A DNA stretch of 64,000 nucleotides from Sequoia sempervirens (GCA_007258455.2 VDFB02373365.1:218545765-218609764); one strand, 5' to 3'. Positions 1-11,385 are shown, counted from the first letter of the stretch. Notes: generated by a model not told the origin, from the letters alone. Numbers and translations: made by a program.

Positions 1-120
1 AATTGGTTCCATCAAAAAGTGGTGCCTTATTTAGACAATTATTCTTCCACCACAAAGTGTGCCATCCCAAATCTACCTCAAGTTGTTAAGCTTCTCCAAA
101 GCAACTGAGCTCTAATACCA
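1..120 (-). pseudogene. Ty1/copia gag start and primer-binding site (partial)
   Basis: Read on the minus strand, the first bases of the window encode KAPLFDGTN in one frame, which resembles the N-terminal start of plant copia Gag polyproteins (usually FDGTNY/F followed by W). The rest of the gene lies off the window. Upstream on the minus strand, positions 120-109 read TGGTATTAGAGC, a near match to the initiator-methionine tRNA primer site TGGTATCAGAGC. The order LTR, PBS, gag start is that of a minus-strand copia element whose 5' LTR begins near 123. No longer open frame is visible, so it is probably dead. Assignment to copia rests on the short Gag match plus the PBS. Confidence 0.55.
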
Positions 121-213
121 ATTGAAGGGAACATAATCTACTAAGAGGGGGAGGGGTGAATTAGTAGATCAAAACAACTTAAAAATATTCACATAAAAGC
201 AACATGAATTTTG

Positions 214-500
214 TGTTAGTGTAATTAATATTTAATTAAACTTGCATAACTCTACTTAGGTAATATTTAATTCCTAGGTTTATTATTCTCATCCTTATAT
301 TATTTAGCTATCTTGTTGCTCAAGATAAGATTAGGGTTATAATGCATCTTTGCTTTTATAAAAAAAATCATTATCTTGTAATTATTGAATTCCTAAATAA
401 TAATTATTTGCATGCATCTTCTTGCAAATCTCTATTTTTTCTATTTTTTTCTTCTGTGGAAGGATATTCTAGTTTGCGAATATGATCTTGGTTTCTAACA
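214..500 (+). repeat. LARD-1 5' LTR
   Basis: A 287 bp copy beginning TGTTAGTGTAATTAATATTT and ending GGTTTCTAACA. It matches 3959-4240 along its length with scattered substitutions and small indels, and is followed directly by the PBS. Confidence 0.88.
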
Positions 501-512
501 TGGTATTAGAGA
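501..512 (+). other. LARD-1 primer-binding site
   Basis: TGGTATTAGAGA directly follows the 5' LTR. It resembles the plant initiator-Met tRNA primer site TGGTATCAGAGC used by most plant copia elements. Confidence 0.75.
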
Positions 513-852
513 CTTGATTTTTAGCCCCTTCTCAGATTTTTTGAGAGATTCAGTGTAGAGTTCGTTTGGGATTCCTCAAGGGTTTCATACCTTGAGTTTG
601 TCTCTCTATTTGGGTGCTCTTGCATGGTTACTTTTAGTGCATGTTGGAGGAAATCTAAGCTCATATTCGAGTTCAGGGCTATCAAAAAAGTCAAGATTGA
701 CTTTTGTTTTGCTTGAATCTGACATTTTATGCCAGAGTTATGAGGGTTTGAAGATTTGTTAGATCTGGGAGCTGTGAAGCTTTTGGTGCATTTTTGTAAG
801 GAAAGCTAAGGTGCAGAAACAACTCTCCTAAAGTCAAAACCTTAGGGAATAA

Positions 853-2101
853 TGTAGAGGTTCTTTTAAATTTTCAATTATAGTCCAATTAATATACACT
901 TCTAAGAAATAACAGAAACATAAAATATAACATACACACATGAACACCAGATTTATGTGGGAAAACCCTTACGGGAGAAAAACCCACCACACTAAGAGAA
1001 GTCACTTTGTATTAAAATAATAAAGATTACATACAGAGATTGGAATTATCTTTCTGATGTCATTTTCGAACAACATTCACAATGATCAATCTTGCTACAA
1101 AACACTCCAGTTACAATGCTCTTAGAATCTAATTCACACTGATCATTCAACAAACTAATCATCCAACCATTCGTCCAATTGTTCATCCATCCATCGAACC
1201 GAACAACGTCTGCAATTCCTGAGTATATCCATGTTTTCACTGGTCTATTGAACTTCCTCTCATTAATGGCCACAACAATCCAGCTGCTAGCGGTTCCCAT
1301 TCTGCTCCCTGATTGGTCGAGGATAAACCATGTAGGATGGTCAATCAGTCAAAGGTGTTCACAATGTATTCGCATGTTGGTGAGACACTAACCGTGTCTC
1401 CTCGATGCCAAAAAGCTAGATCGTCATTATTGCCAAGAGTCCTGACCATCGTCAAGACATTATATCGAGTTCATAAGTCACATTGACCTCAACATTTCCT
1501 TCAGCGAGAGTATCGCTATTTGATGAGACATCATACCAATGTTCAAAGATCACATAGATAAGAGTATTCCCATTGGCAAGACTATCGTCCTTCGCCGAGA
1601 GGTCATACCGATGCCTTCAAGTTACAGGTCACAATGTTCCACTGTCAATGAGACTTCATTCGTCGCTAAGACTTCATACCGAAGCCTCCATGTAACCTAG
1701 ATGAGCATCGGTGAGATAAACATATGTCACCAAGAGTTCATAGTGAAGCCTCCATGTTACCCCGAAGACTCCAAGTGAATACTTATCGATGAGAATTTCT
1801 ATATCGATAATACTTCATACCAAACATCCAAGTCTCTCCCCGACACCGCTTGTCACCCAAAGTCTCCCCGATATTTGATAAGAATGGCCTGTTGGCCAGA
1901 GATCTCCACTCAGTAGAGAGTTATAGTGAATGCCACAAGTCACAGCAACAACACCAGTCGGCAAGACAGAAACATTGTCTCGGCGACCAGAATTTTCCAC
2001 AAGGTTCCAAAGCTGCTAGTCGGCTAGACAATATGGATGTCACACCGACTTAGTTCTTTAAGAGGTTTTAGCCTATGGGATTGAGGTGCATTATTCCAAC
2101 A
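853..2101 (-). mobile_element. Probable solo LTR inside LARD-1
   Basis: The plus strand ends in CCAACA (2101), so on the minus strand it would start TGTTGG. The block near 940-1000 (ATGTGGGAAAACCC, then GGGAGAAAAACCCACC) is the same kind of motif as in the LARD-D LTRs (near 58390 and 63720), where it is also read antisense. A start at TGTAGAGG (853) is a guess: the flanking bases AATAA and ATTTT do not match as a target duplication. No internal coding region or second LTR is present, so a solo LTR is the simplest reading. Confidence 0.45.
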
Positions 2102-3950
2102 ATTTTCAAGTAGATTGGACCTCGCCATCAGATCCAGAGTGTCCGAGAGACGAAAAATGACATATTACACACCCTCTTTCGGTGTCGGGACCTTCTGAGG
2201 ATTTTTTTTTGTTTTGAAGAGGGCGTACGGTCTGTGTATGGCCCCTATGCATGATTCTCAAAAAAAATAATTAGGTTTTTCAAAAAATTTCCTCCATGCA
2301 AAAAAAAAAGAAAATTCATTAATTTGTTTTTTTTGAAAAATCAAATAAAAAAAATTATTACAAAAGAAGGAAAACTGGCAAATTTTTGTTTTCAACGGTA
2401 AATTAAATAGAGGTTTCCGTAGGTACTTGTATGGAAGGCCTGCAGGTCCCCAGTACTTGCTGCCCAACAATTTTATCGCCATTGGCGGTGGTCTCCATAC
2501 CGACAGACGGCATACAAAATTCCAGACCGGTGATCCTAATCCGGCGGCCCTTCACAGTTTCCAACATATATTCAAACAACGGTGGGAATCCTCCAAAACT
2601 GGTGACTTCCTCACATCTGGCTAACAGAATATTCAGTTATGCAGCGAATATTCTGACAACTTGTAAAACTACCAGACGCCTGTCAAATTTCTTGTAGTGG
2701 GGGCATTTTTTTGCTCCGACGGCCAGATGGCCGTCAAATTTTTTCCTATGAAGTGTTGACGTTAGCATGACATCATCGGTCATATGGCCCTCTTTGCCCC
2801 CCTCCTAGCCCTGATTTTTCCTAAAGGAGTAGTTTTTTTTCTTTTGGTCATAACTTGGACATACAGTATAGAAATTGGGAAAACGAGATATCGCCCGAAA
2901 GCTGGTTCCAAGCACTTTCTAGTGGTGTAGGTTATTTTTTAGTATTTTTCTATTTATCTACATTTATTGCTGTTTGAATTCATATGTTCATTTATGGCTT
3001 CCGAGCTCACAATGTTTTGCCACAGTCTTCGATTTTCGTCTTCTTTGTGGCGTTGGAAAGGTATTGAGGAGCTCTATCTTGTTGTCCATGCACTTTTTTC
3101 TGTATCTATCCCAAGATTATCGTTATTCCATCTTTTTCTTGATGGGTATTTTGGAGATTACTTGGATGTTTTGGTAGTTGGAAAGGTGAAACTTGAATAT
3201 CTGTACTTCATTTTAGTACCAAATGAACTGAGATAAAGTTCCATCAAGGGGATTTCTTTTATAATAAATCTGATTAGAGTGTAGTTTTCACTTTGATCTC
3301 CATCTTGTTTTGATGGCAACTTGCATGGGTTTTCTAGTTTCCTAGTTTCTTTTGGCCACATTTTTTCTATTTATTGACACATATTGGATTCATCGGTTCA
3401 CACTTCAGTTGAGAGTTCATGTTTCTTGAATCACATTGGTTCAGATCCTTCTTAGTTTGAGGGCCATGTTTTTATGGTTAATGTTCCAGAGTCTTTTTTG
3501 GTACTCCTTTCCATGGAAGAGTTTTAGTCATAGTTTGGCATCAGCATCGAGATACATGGTTTCCATATTTTGTCATCATCTCATCTATTGTTGCTTCACA
3601 GATTCCAGGGTTGTTCCAGTTTGTGAGTTTTCCAGTGTTCTGTGGCATCGGTTCTGTTGTCACATTATCATGATTCTGGTTTTGGTTTCAATGGTAGAGG
3701 GAAGTATCTTTCCTTGCTTGTCATATTGCGGTTTCAGTGTTACTCCATAGTGTTCTTCCAATGCTTCTTTGCAGCAATCATCTCATTGTAGGGGGGTTTT
3801 GTCCCACTAGGTTTTCCTTCTCTACCTCATTATTGCATTTGTATTTGGGTACCTGATCGGGCCTTGTTGTCGAGACCCATTCATTCATGCTTTCTTGCAT
3901 TCATCCTAGTTTTAGGTGCATCCTTTGTTAGTCTCCCTAAGTTCTACTTA

Positions 3951-3958
3951 TGGGGGGG
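3951..3958 (+). other. LARD-1 polypurine tract
   Basis: TGGGGGGG lies directly before the 3' LTR start TG at 3959. LARD-C has a similar stretch (CCCTAAG, then a G-run, then TGTTAG). Confidence 0.7.
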
Positions 3959-4240
3959 TGTTAGTGTAATTAATATTTAATTACACTTGCATAACTTTAC
4001 TTAGGTAATATTTAATTTCTAGGTTTATTATTCTCATCCTTATCTTATTGAGCTATCTTGTTGCTCAAGATAAGATTAGGGTTATGCATCTTTTCTTTTA
4101 TAAAGAAAATCATTATCTTGTAATTATTGAATTCCTGAATAATAATTATTTGCACATCTTCTTGCAAATCTCTACTTTTTCTATTTTTCTCTTATGTGGA
4201 AGGATATTCTGGTTTGCAAATCTGATCTTGGTTTCTAACA
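3959..4240 (+). repeat. LARD-1 3' LTR
   Basis: A 282 bp copy of the LTR at 214-500, starting TGTTAGTGTAATTAATATTT and ending TTTCTAACA, followed by the flank TCTTG. Confidence 0.88.
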
Positions 4241-4968
4241 TCTTGAATCAAACCAAATACTTGCAAAAAGTTTGAAAAATGTTATTTTCTAAAATTTACT
4301 CCATTTATGTCAATTTGATTCAAAACGCAAGTGCGCAATAAGTTAAAAATGTTTTAACAAGTTTAAAATGCAATTTTTAGATCTAAAATGCAACAACTAA
4401 CTAATTGTACTATGCCAAGACCTAGAAATAATGATTTTTATGCAAATTGGAAACTACACAATGCAATATTTTTCACTTTTATGAACTATATCAAAGATGC
4501 TTGAATAAATGCTAGTATGAATTCCAATTCAAAGATCTACAACCACAAACAGACTAAGAAAACATATACAAAACAACATGTGAAATTTTTTGTTGATGCA
4601 AGTGTACAAGGACAAAGGTTCCCAAGGGCACTTAAGTCCTTGATAGGGCTTCTAAAAACTAAGAAAATGAATGTTTAGCAAACTTTCTAATTGTTGTATT
4701 TTAGTGTTCAAATAGGTCTGAAAGTCAATATTGCTCCAAAATTTGCTCAAATTAAGGCAATGTGATGCAAATGTAAATATGTAACTATGAAAATGACAAA
4801 TTTGAATGAAAATTTCAATGTAGATTTGATCCAAGTAACTAAAATGAAACCTAATGCAACCTACAATGCAAAATGATATCCATTTTTTTGAATTTTTATG
4901 TCTTTTATGATGGAAAAAGTGAGACCCTAAAGGAAAAATGTAACACAATATAATGTAAAACTTAGATT

Positions 4969-5281
4969 TGTTAGATTTGTGAAAAAGTACAAAACCATGA
5001 GCCATGGGATCAAACAACAAACAAATACACCTTTGTCACAAGAGATTTCAAAAAAACATGTGCAATATTCCTCAACAAGAAAAAGCTACAAAAGCAAGAG
5101 ATAATCAATAAAATATGAAAGCTCGAGTCGATAATTACAATGAGGGTTGAGTGTTATATAGGAGAAACACCCTTAAAGCATAACTGAACTCCTAAGTTTA
5201 GCTTAAGTGCATGAGAATAAACTAGACTAATAATAAATTAAATAGAAATTAATTATTATCTAATGCATGATTACTCTAACA
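4969..5281 (-). repeat. LARD-C 3' LTR
   Basis: A 313 bp LTR with inverted termini: TGTTAGA at the left and TCTAACA at the right. It matches 49856-50125, for example in CAACAAGAAAAAGCTACAAA against CAATAAGAAAAAGCTACAAA. The probable target-site copy to its left is AGATT. Confidence 0.85.
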
Positions 5282-5290
5282 CCCCCCTTA
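5282..5290 (-). other. LARD-C polypurine tract
   Basis: On the minus strand this reads TAAGGGGGG directly before the LTR start TGTTAGAG. It marks 4969-5281 as the 3' LTR. Confidence 0.75.
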
Positions 5291-5541
5291 AGATCAACTT
5301 AGGGAGAAGCTAAAAACCCTAAAATAAAGAATGCATGATGGATCTCACCAAACAAGGACTCGTGAGATAACCATGTACAAACAAAAAGTCTTTCAAAATT
5401 GGAGAAAAAGGAGAAAAACCTTGTGGGAGAAAACTCCTCTCCAAAAGAGAGAAAGATGAATGAAGCATTGAAAAAGCCTCCAAATCAAGGTGTGAAGGAC
5501 TAAGAAGCCTCCAACTGAAACAATGTCTTGAAAAATATAGG

Positions 5542-6466
5542 CGTTACAAGAATGAAGGTGTTGTCATTGATATCAACTGGTTAACTAGTTATCAACTAGT
5601 TGTTGTCATTGATGTCATGGATCTCGGTTATTGGTTGTATATGTCGAGGATACCAAGAAAATTATAATAAAGAAAGATTGTAGGTATTCAGTGGTTCCTC
5701 CAAGATTTTCTCCTATGTTCGTGTGGTTCATATATGTTAATCATGGTTATTGGAAGCTGCTATATCCAAATTTTGGGTTTCTAGATCGTTGTAGACTGTA
5801 AGTTATGTTCACCAGTCGTGAACTGTGTTTTTCAAGGTTTATGGCTAAGATCTGGGAGAAATGTAGGTGCTTTGGATTTCTTCTTTATTGAGTCTTATGA
5901 ATTACACTTCTAGAGTTAAGTTGTTATGATCATTTTGAAGATAATTGTATTGTGTGGAAAGATTGAATTGTGTTAAGGGTTGCGTGTGCTTAATTTTTCT
6001 ATGTGTTTTTACACTGGTTTGGTCAACCTTGTTCTAAACACTATCGAATTTTATGAAGTATTTTGGGACTCATTTGGATCCTTGTCAAGTGTATGTTTGC
6101 ATCGCCCTCATTCTAATTCAACCCTAGAATGTTTTCGTGTTGACCTAACTTGAATTTAATGATGGATGGCCGACTTTCGATATGCTTCAATGTTCAACAT
6201 GGCATAAATATAGGATGAGATATTGGTGAAAGTGTGATGTGAAGAAATAGAGCATGATATATGCAAAATAGATGTGAATCAGTGTGTATATGTTTGAGTG
6301 AATCATGGTGGAAATATCTGTTGCATTGAGATTGTCTTCTCTCTATAACATACCTCTTCTATCTTCTTTGCATCTATGTGGTAGTGAGTCCTCTGAGTGG
6401 TTAACCCTTATTAGATAGTGAGTCTTGATTTGGAAAGTGAGTCATGTTTTGACAGTGAGCCTAATC
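5542..6466 (+). repeat. Copia-A 5' LTR, first part
   Basis: It matches the start of 46056-47356: the shared stretch runs from AATGAAGGTGTT to the repeated AGTGAGTC boxes near 6380-6460. It stops at 6466, where LARD-B begins, and resumes at 31728. The last five bases (TAATC, 6462-6466) are the target site duplicated by LARD-B. Confidence 0.85.
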
Positions 6467-7496
6467 TATTGGAAAAATGAAGAACATCTCATTTTGTTAT
6501 TTTTTTGTCATTGATATCACCGTGAAATATGAGTTGCAACTGCAAGATTAAGACTAAAGTTGTTCTGGTATTCTGATCAAGTATTTGAACTGGCATGTTT
6601 CTTACATCCTTTGGTATTTTGGTCTGCATTTGTTTGCCAGTGATTATTGTTTCTTGTTGTTTCGGGAAATGGTTTATAGGTATTGGGAGAAAATACTTTT
6701 AAGATTTCACGTATCCAGATGCTTGTATGATGCATCAACATTGCATTGGTGTTTGCAATTGTGCTATTAGGTCTATCCTTGCCTGACCTAATAAATTTAT
6801 TGTGAAATGGAAAAATAATTTTTGTTATGTGGATATATATGTTTGACCTATTTTAGGTCTATGCCGATTTGGTCAAGCGTGTTGGATGTGTGAATTATCT
6901 TTTCAAAAGATTTTATGAATGCTTGAAGCTGACAGTTGGTATTTTTGGTAAATAATAAGTGCATCTAATTAGGCTGGAACCTAATTGATGTTTGCAGAGA
7001 GATCAGATATATATATTGGATAATCTTTGAAGTTTAATGATGCAATTTTCTGGTATGTTGTGAATGTGAATGTGAAGAAGAGGGAATATGATGAAGTGTG
7101 TCAAGTTAGTTTACTGAGATACATTGGAACTAAATCTGCACTGACTAGGTATACTCCATCAATTCATTTTATGGTTATAAGCCATTTTTGTCATTGTAAT
7201 TATGTAGGCAGTGAGGCTTTGTTTCTATACAATGAGTCTTGGTAGTGAGCCACCCATTTTGTAATATTTTATAACCGGTTATACTATATTATGAGCTAAC
7301 ACTCACCGTAATTTTTCCCATTTTAGGTTTTCCACGTAAAAATCCTAATGTTCATGTGTTTTGTGATTTCATGTTTTGTTAATGCTTTTACTTGTCTTTT
7401 CTATTATATGCATTGGAATAATTGGATGGTATCTGATCAGAAAATTTAAGAAGATACTGATTCGCCCCCCCCTCAGTATCTTGGACATAAATAACA
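6467..7496 (+). repeat. LARD-B 5' LTR
   Basis: A 1030 bp copy of 30694-31722. The expected TGTTGG start has become TATTGG; the end is AACA before the primer site. It carries TGAGTC-like boxes near 7205-7250 and an AT-rich TATA-like run at 7007-7017. Confidence 0.87.
7007..7017 (+). promoter_or_regulatory. Probable LTR TATA box
   Basis: ATATATATATT follows GATCAG. The same GATC-(G/A)-TATATATAT context recurs in the LARD-B 3' LTR (near 31230) and, on the minus strand, in the LARD-D LTR (near 58757-58780). Conservation across three LTR copies supports a core promoter role, with transcription starting downstream inside the LTR. Confidence 0.45.
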
Positions 7497-7498
7497 AT

Positions 7499-7516
7499 TG
7501 GTATCAGAGTTTGGTT
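7499..7516 (+). other. LARD-B primer-binding site
   Basis: TGGTATCAGAGTTTGGTT follows the LTR end after two bases. It matches the plant initiator-Met tRNA 3' end complement at its first 11 positions. LARD-D has a mutated version at the equivalent place. Confidence 0.85.
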
Positions 7517-7555
7517 CCTTCAAAAAGGCCTAACAACTTGAGGAAGATCTTGAAG

Positions 7556-8656
7556 ATGGAAGAAATGAATGATAAAGGGGAGCTCTAGACTAAACTTGAG
7601 AATCCATATAAAGTTGCAAGAGAAAACAAAGATCTGAAAGGGAATCTTGAAGAGGCAAATGAATGTGTCTAGAAATTAAAGGAGCAATTGGAAAAGTTCA
7701 AAGATAGGGATAAGGAAGTAACTAATTAGTTGAAGAAGGCTAATGAAGATATTTCTAGTTTGAAAGTACAAGTAGAGGAGAGGAAAATAATTTAAGAGTG
7801 TTTGAACAAGTTGATACAAAGAAATTCTGAAGATTGCACCAAGCTTGAACAAGAAGTTGTGAACCTAAAAGTGGATCTGGAGAAAGCAAAAAACTATGAA
7901 TTTTTTTTCAAATCCAACTCAGACAGGCTTGACGAATTGATTACAAGACAAAAAATGAGTAAAGACAAAAATGGTTTGGGAAATGATACCGGTGAAAGTT
8001 CCAAGACTGTGAACAATTAGAAGACTCTAAATAAAGGAAAGAAGAAAGAAAATTCAAGGAACTCTACTAGGAGACCTTCAGTGAGACAACCTAATGCACA
8101 AAGGTATCCTTCCTTTAATGGCACTTGTTTTTCATGCAATAAATTTGGTCACAAGGAAACAAAATGTAGGAGTAGGATGAATTAGTTCCTTGGTCCTTTT
8201 ACTGGTCAATGTTTTGCATGCAAAAGAATTGGACATAGGGCAAGCGAATTTAGAACCTTGATGATGAATCATTTTATCGGAAGAAGAATGAATCGATCCT
8301 TTAATGGCTATTGCTACACCTACAACAAGGATGGACATAAAGCTAACCAATGCCAAACAAGAGTCAATGGAAGCCAATATAATTAGAGAAATATTGTTTG
8401 CTATACCTACCACAAACCAAGACATGTTTCAAGAGTTTGCAGAAGTAAGAGGAGTAAGGAGACCAATCCGGTAGAAAGGAATGAATCTATGAAGAAAATT
8501 GACAAAGATGAGATTAAGCAAGAAATGAATAAGATTTGGAGAAAGAAAGAAGAACCAGAGACTACTAATGAGTATGTGCCCTCATCTGGTACATATAATT
8601 TATTCAACAATTGGACCTTGCAAGGTCATAGGGGGAGCATTATCAAAAAATTATAA
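7556..8656 (+). pseudogene. LARD-B Gag: coiled coil plus four zinc knuckles
   Basis: One frame of 367 codons runs from an ATG 40 bp after the primer site to TAA at 8654. It contains seven internal stops (six TAG at 7586, 7670, 7727, 8018, 8183, 8384 and one TAA at 7793) but no frameshift; each stop is one C-to-T step from a Gln codon. Residues 1-150 are rich in Glu, Lys and Leu in heptad-like spacing (KLKEQLEKF, LEQEVVNLKVDLEKA), predicting a coiled coil. Four CCHC knuckles follow near 8126, 8210, 8312 and 8399. The first is intact (CFSCNKFGHKETKC); the second lost its last Cys, and the third and fourth have Tyr for the second Cys. This is a Gag/nucleocapsid-type RNA-binding protein. LARD-D carries a homologue of nearly the same length. 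Confidence 0.8.
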
Positions 8657-9019
8657 GAACCCCCTAGATAAATGGCGTGTTAGAGGCTAGCATGAGGAAG
8701 AAATGAGAAGAGTGAGTTTTTATAGGATTTTGAAAAGGAACCAATAGGAAATATGAAGCGATGATCTTTTGCCGAGCGTATTGAGGTTTTTCTGAATAAA
8801 AGAGGAGTTTTTAGTAGCTTTTTGAAATCTGCCCCATTTATTGTGAATTAGGGAAGATTGTTATTTTATAAATGAAATGTTTAAGGCATTTTGATCATTT
8901 TTGCATTTGAAGAAGTTGAAGAGATCTTTGGAGCATTCTTGAAGAGAATTGGAGTTCGAGTTGTGCAAACCCTAGTTGCAGTTCATCATGAGAAAAAGGT
9001 ATTTTTATCCTCTGAGTAG

Positions 9020-9598
9020 TTGTGTTTTGCATTATTTAAGTTGTTTAAGTTTAGAACTAGAAGAATAGCAACTCCTATAGTTGTGAAAGTGTCAGAGAGA
9101 CTGAGGCCCTCTTATAGAAAATATTCCTTCAAATTTTTTGAAGATGACCCCATGGGTGCATTCTCATCAATTCCACATGGAGTAATGTCGACCAAGGATA
9201 CAACGATGTATATTCGAGTAAAGTATGAGGAATATGATCACTCAAAGTTGTTTGAGATTTGGAAAAATGTGCTTACTGGTGATGATTTCTTAATAAAACC
9301 TGAGTACTTGAACCTAGTTAAGAAAAGGTTGGAGAGATGGAACAATTTTCCCAACTTTAGCTATGATGAATTTTTTTTGAAATAAGTCCTAAGTAGAATC
9401 CATAAATTCTTGTGGACTGATTGGCCATACCTGATAACTAAGGAGGAGATTAGGGTTGTAACTGGACTCTGGGATAAAGGTACAATACCTATGCTAGAAA
9501 CTGTAAAGAATGAGGTTGTAATGGAGTTTACAGGGGCCACATATGACAAGAGAGCCTTAATGATGAAATCCATCACTAATCTTGCTGTGACGTATGTG
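9020..9598 (+). pseudogene. LARD-B second ORF, 5' part (function unknown)
   Basis: An open frame starts after an in-frame TAG at 9017 (likely a former Gln codon, so the true start may lie further left) and runs to the MITE-1 insertion at 9599 with one TAA at 9383. The protein is not membrane-like. It contains WPYLITKEEIRVVTGLW, and LARD-D has KPYLISMEAIKAITGLC at the same place. The frame continues exactly after the insertion: GTG at 9596 joins CAT at 28222. I do not recognise the family. Its layout (tryptophan/proline motif, a later helical domain, an acidic tract and a coiled tail) is not that of Gag or Pol proteins. A distant link to plant transposon-associated proteins is possible but unproven. 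Confidence 0.65.
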
Positions 9599-10095
9599 GG
9601 TATGTGTAGGAATATGATGGGACAAAAAGTGGTGATATGATGGGTATGTGTAGGGTATGTGGCTCACGACTTTATTTTACCAAAAATTGATGAAACAAAA
9701 AGGGTTTTTAAAGGAGATTCTCAGCTTTTCAACCAATATAAATTATGCTTTACTTTGAATTTAATAAATAATTATTAGTGATTTTCTATTTGAATTCGTA
9801 CTAAAGTCCTAATTGATAGGCTGATTGAAAAACATCTATAGCTTTCAAGTAGTATCACATTTTTTGAATCTTAAACATGCGTCACATTCTATGCTTCACA
9901 TACTATAGGATTAACAAAAGAAATTTTGAATTTCATGAAGTTTTGACCAAGTTAAGGTGGTCAAACATGCGAGTTTTTATATGTTTTAAAAGTTGTAATA
10001 AAAAATTCATAATTAATTATTTAATTGGAAAAAAATTACAAAAAAGTATGCATTAGACCGAGACATGAGTTCTCTACTTATATCTAAAATCTTAT

Positions 10096-11385
10096 TGTGA
10101 TAGGAGAATATAATCGTTAAAAGATGAGCAACAAACCAAAGAGAGTGCAAATAACAACTAAAAACACCGTACACTTCAAGATTGGGCAAATGATGAACTT
10201 AACAACATAAAAATGGAACCTTTTACCTTGTAGAGTTGTTCTTTGGTTGGCCCTTTGATTGTAGATGAGATGTATGCTCCTTGATGGCAAGTAGATGCAA
10301 GATGTGAAGTGTGAGATGCAAGATAGTTGGACAAAATAGATGCAAATGGCTAACTGTAGATTGAGAAACAAAATTGCAAGAGTTTCACTAGCAAAATAAT
10401 CTCTCCCAAATGAGAGAAAAGAGGGGGTATTTATAAGAATTTTGAGAATTCCTAGAAGAAATGGATGGTTGAGATTGATCCCCCACATGGCCAAGATGTA
10501 GGGCTATGGTGAGTTGAGAACTCACAAGCCCTCACATCTTGACATGTGGCAAGGGGAGAGGCTTAAGAAAGATGAGGTGGACATGAGGTGTAAGAGAAGT
10601 ACATGACATGGATGTACTTCAAAGGACCATAGGGATTTGGTCAAGATATCCTCATAAAGGATGTCCTTGTCCCATGTGGGTGAGAGGACATGTGAGGAAT
10701 TAAAAATTCCTCAAATATCCTTATGGGGAGAGGGGAAAGAATAAAGAATAAAGAGAGGACATGTGGGAAGAAGTGAAGAAATTAAAAATTCCTTTTGAGT
10801 GCATTGGGGGATTAAAAAGTGAATTAAAAATTCACATGGGGAAGTGGAGTACGTTGCCCAAAAGGAGAAAGCCTTTAATAAGGTTGACTAAGGACACATG
10901 CCATAAATGGAAAGAGGATTAGGTTGGTCTAACCATATGATTAAGTTTGTGCAAGTACTTAATTACATGGACTAATGACTTATTAGAAGCAAGTGGGAGA
11001 TTATGGAGGATGTGACCCTAATGATGATTAGGGGTGTGCATATGCTAACCATAGTTAATTAGAAGAAGATGGAGTTAAGATGGATTAGAGACAAACTTGC
11101 AAAAGTTGGAGGATGTGACAATGAGAGAGAAAAAGAGGAATTAAAAATGAATTTAAATTCCGAAAAATGTAATATGACTAAATTAAATAAAATGGTGTAT
11201 TTATTTAATTTAGAGGAGAAAGAGGGGTAAAGTATTTATTAAATTAAATACTTTATGAACCCTATCTAAGATGCAAGGTATTAATTAAACAAATGATTTA
11301 ATTAATATTAATAGAGGGGATAAGCAATTGGATGAATAAGGAGACGTCTTTGATCATATGGAAGTGGTCAAATTATATGTCTACA
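10096..11385 (-). repeat. Tat 3' LTR (1290 bp)
   Basis: It matches 27207-27917 at both ends. The other copy lacks about 580 bp that correspond roughly to 10225-10800 here. Runs such as GAATTAAAAATTC occur several times inside. Confidence 0.87.

Larger units (their letters stand above)
214..4240 (+). mobile_element. LARD-1: non-coding LTR retrotransposon
   Basis: The element has two similar LTRs (214-500 and 3959-4240), both starting TGTTAGTG and ending TCTAACA. A primer site TGGTATTAGAGA follows the 5' LTR and a G-run (3951-3958) precedes the 3' LTR. The flanks are TTTTG (209-213) and TCTTG (4241-4245), a 5 bp target duplication with one mismatch. The 3.4 kb interior has no ORF above about 105 codons and no recognisable gag or pol, so it is a large retrotransposon derivative that needs enzymes from elsewhere. 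Several interior blocks match LARD-C, for example GAGATATCG near 2886 and CCGAGCTC near 3001. A solo-LTR-like insertion occupies 853-2101. Confidence 0.85.
123..4968 (-). mobile_element. Copia LTR remnant interrupted by LARD-1
   Basis: The LTR should begin at 123 (TGAAGGG), two bases from the PBS at 109-120. Its visible parts are 123-213 and, after the LARD-1 insertion, 4241-4968. The second part is AT-rich with no coding potential. The outer limit is not seen because LARD-C begins at 4969 and I found no second copy of this LTR in the window. Everything right of about 4300 could therefore be internal or flanking DNA. Confidence 0.4.

Noticed and set aside
10117..10494. A 125-codon minus-strand frame in the Tat LTR
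   Set aside because: It lies wholly inside an LTR and most of it is deleted in the partner LTR. It has no known domain.
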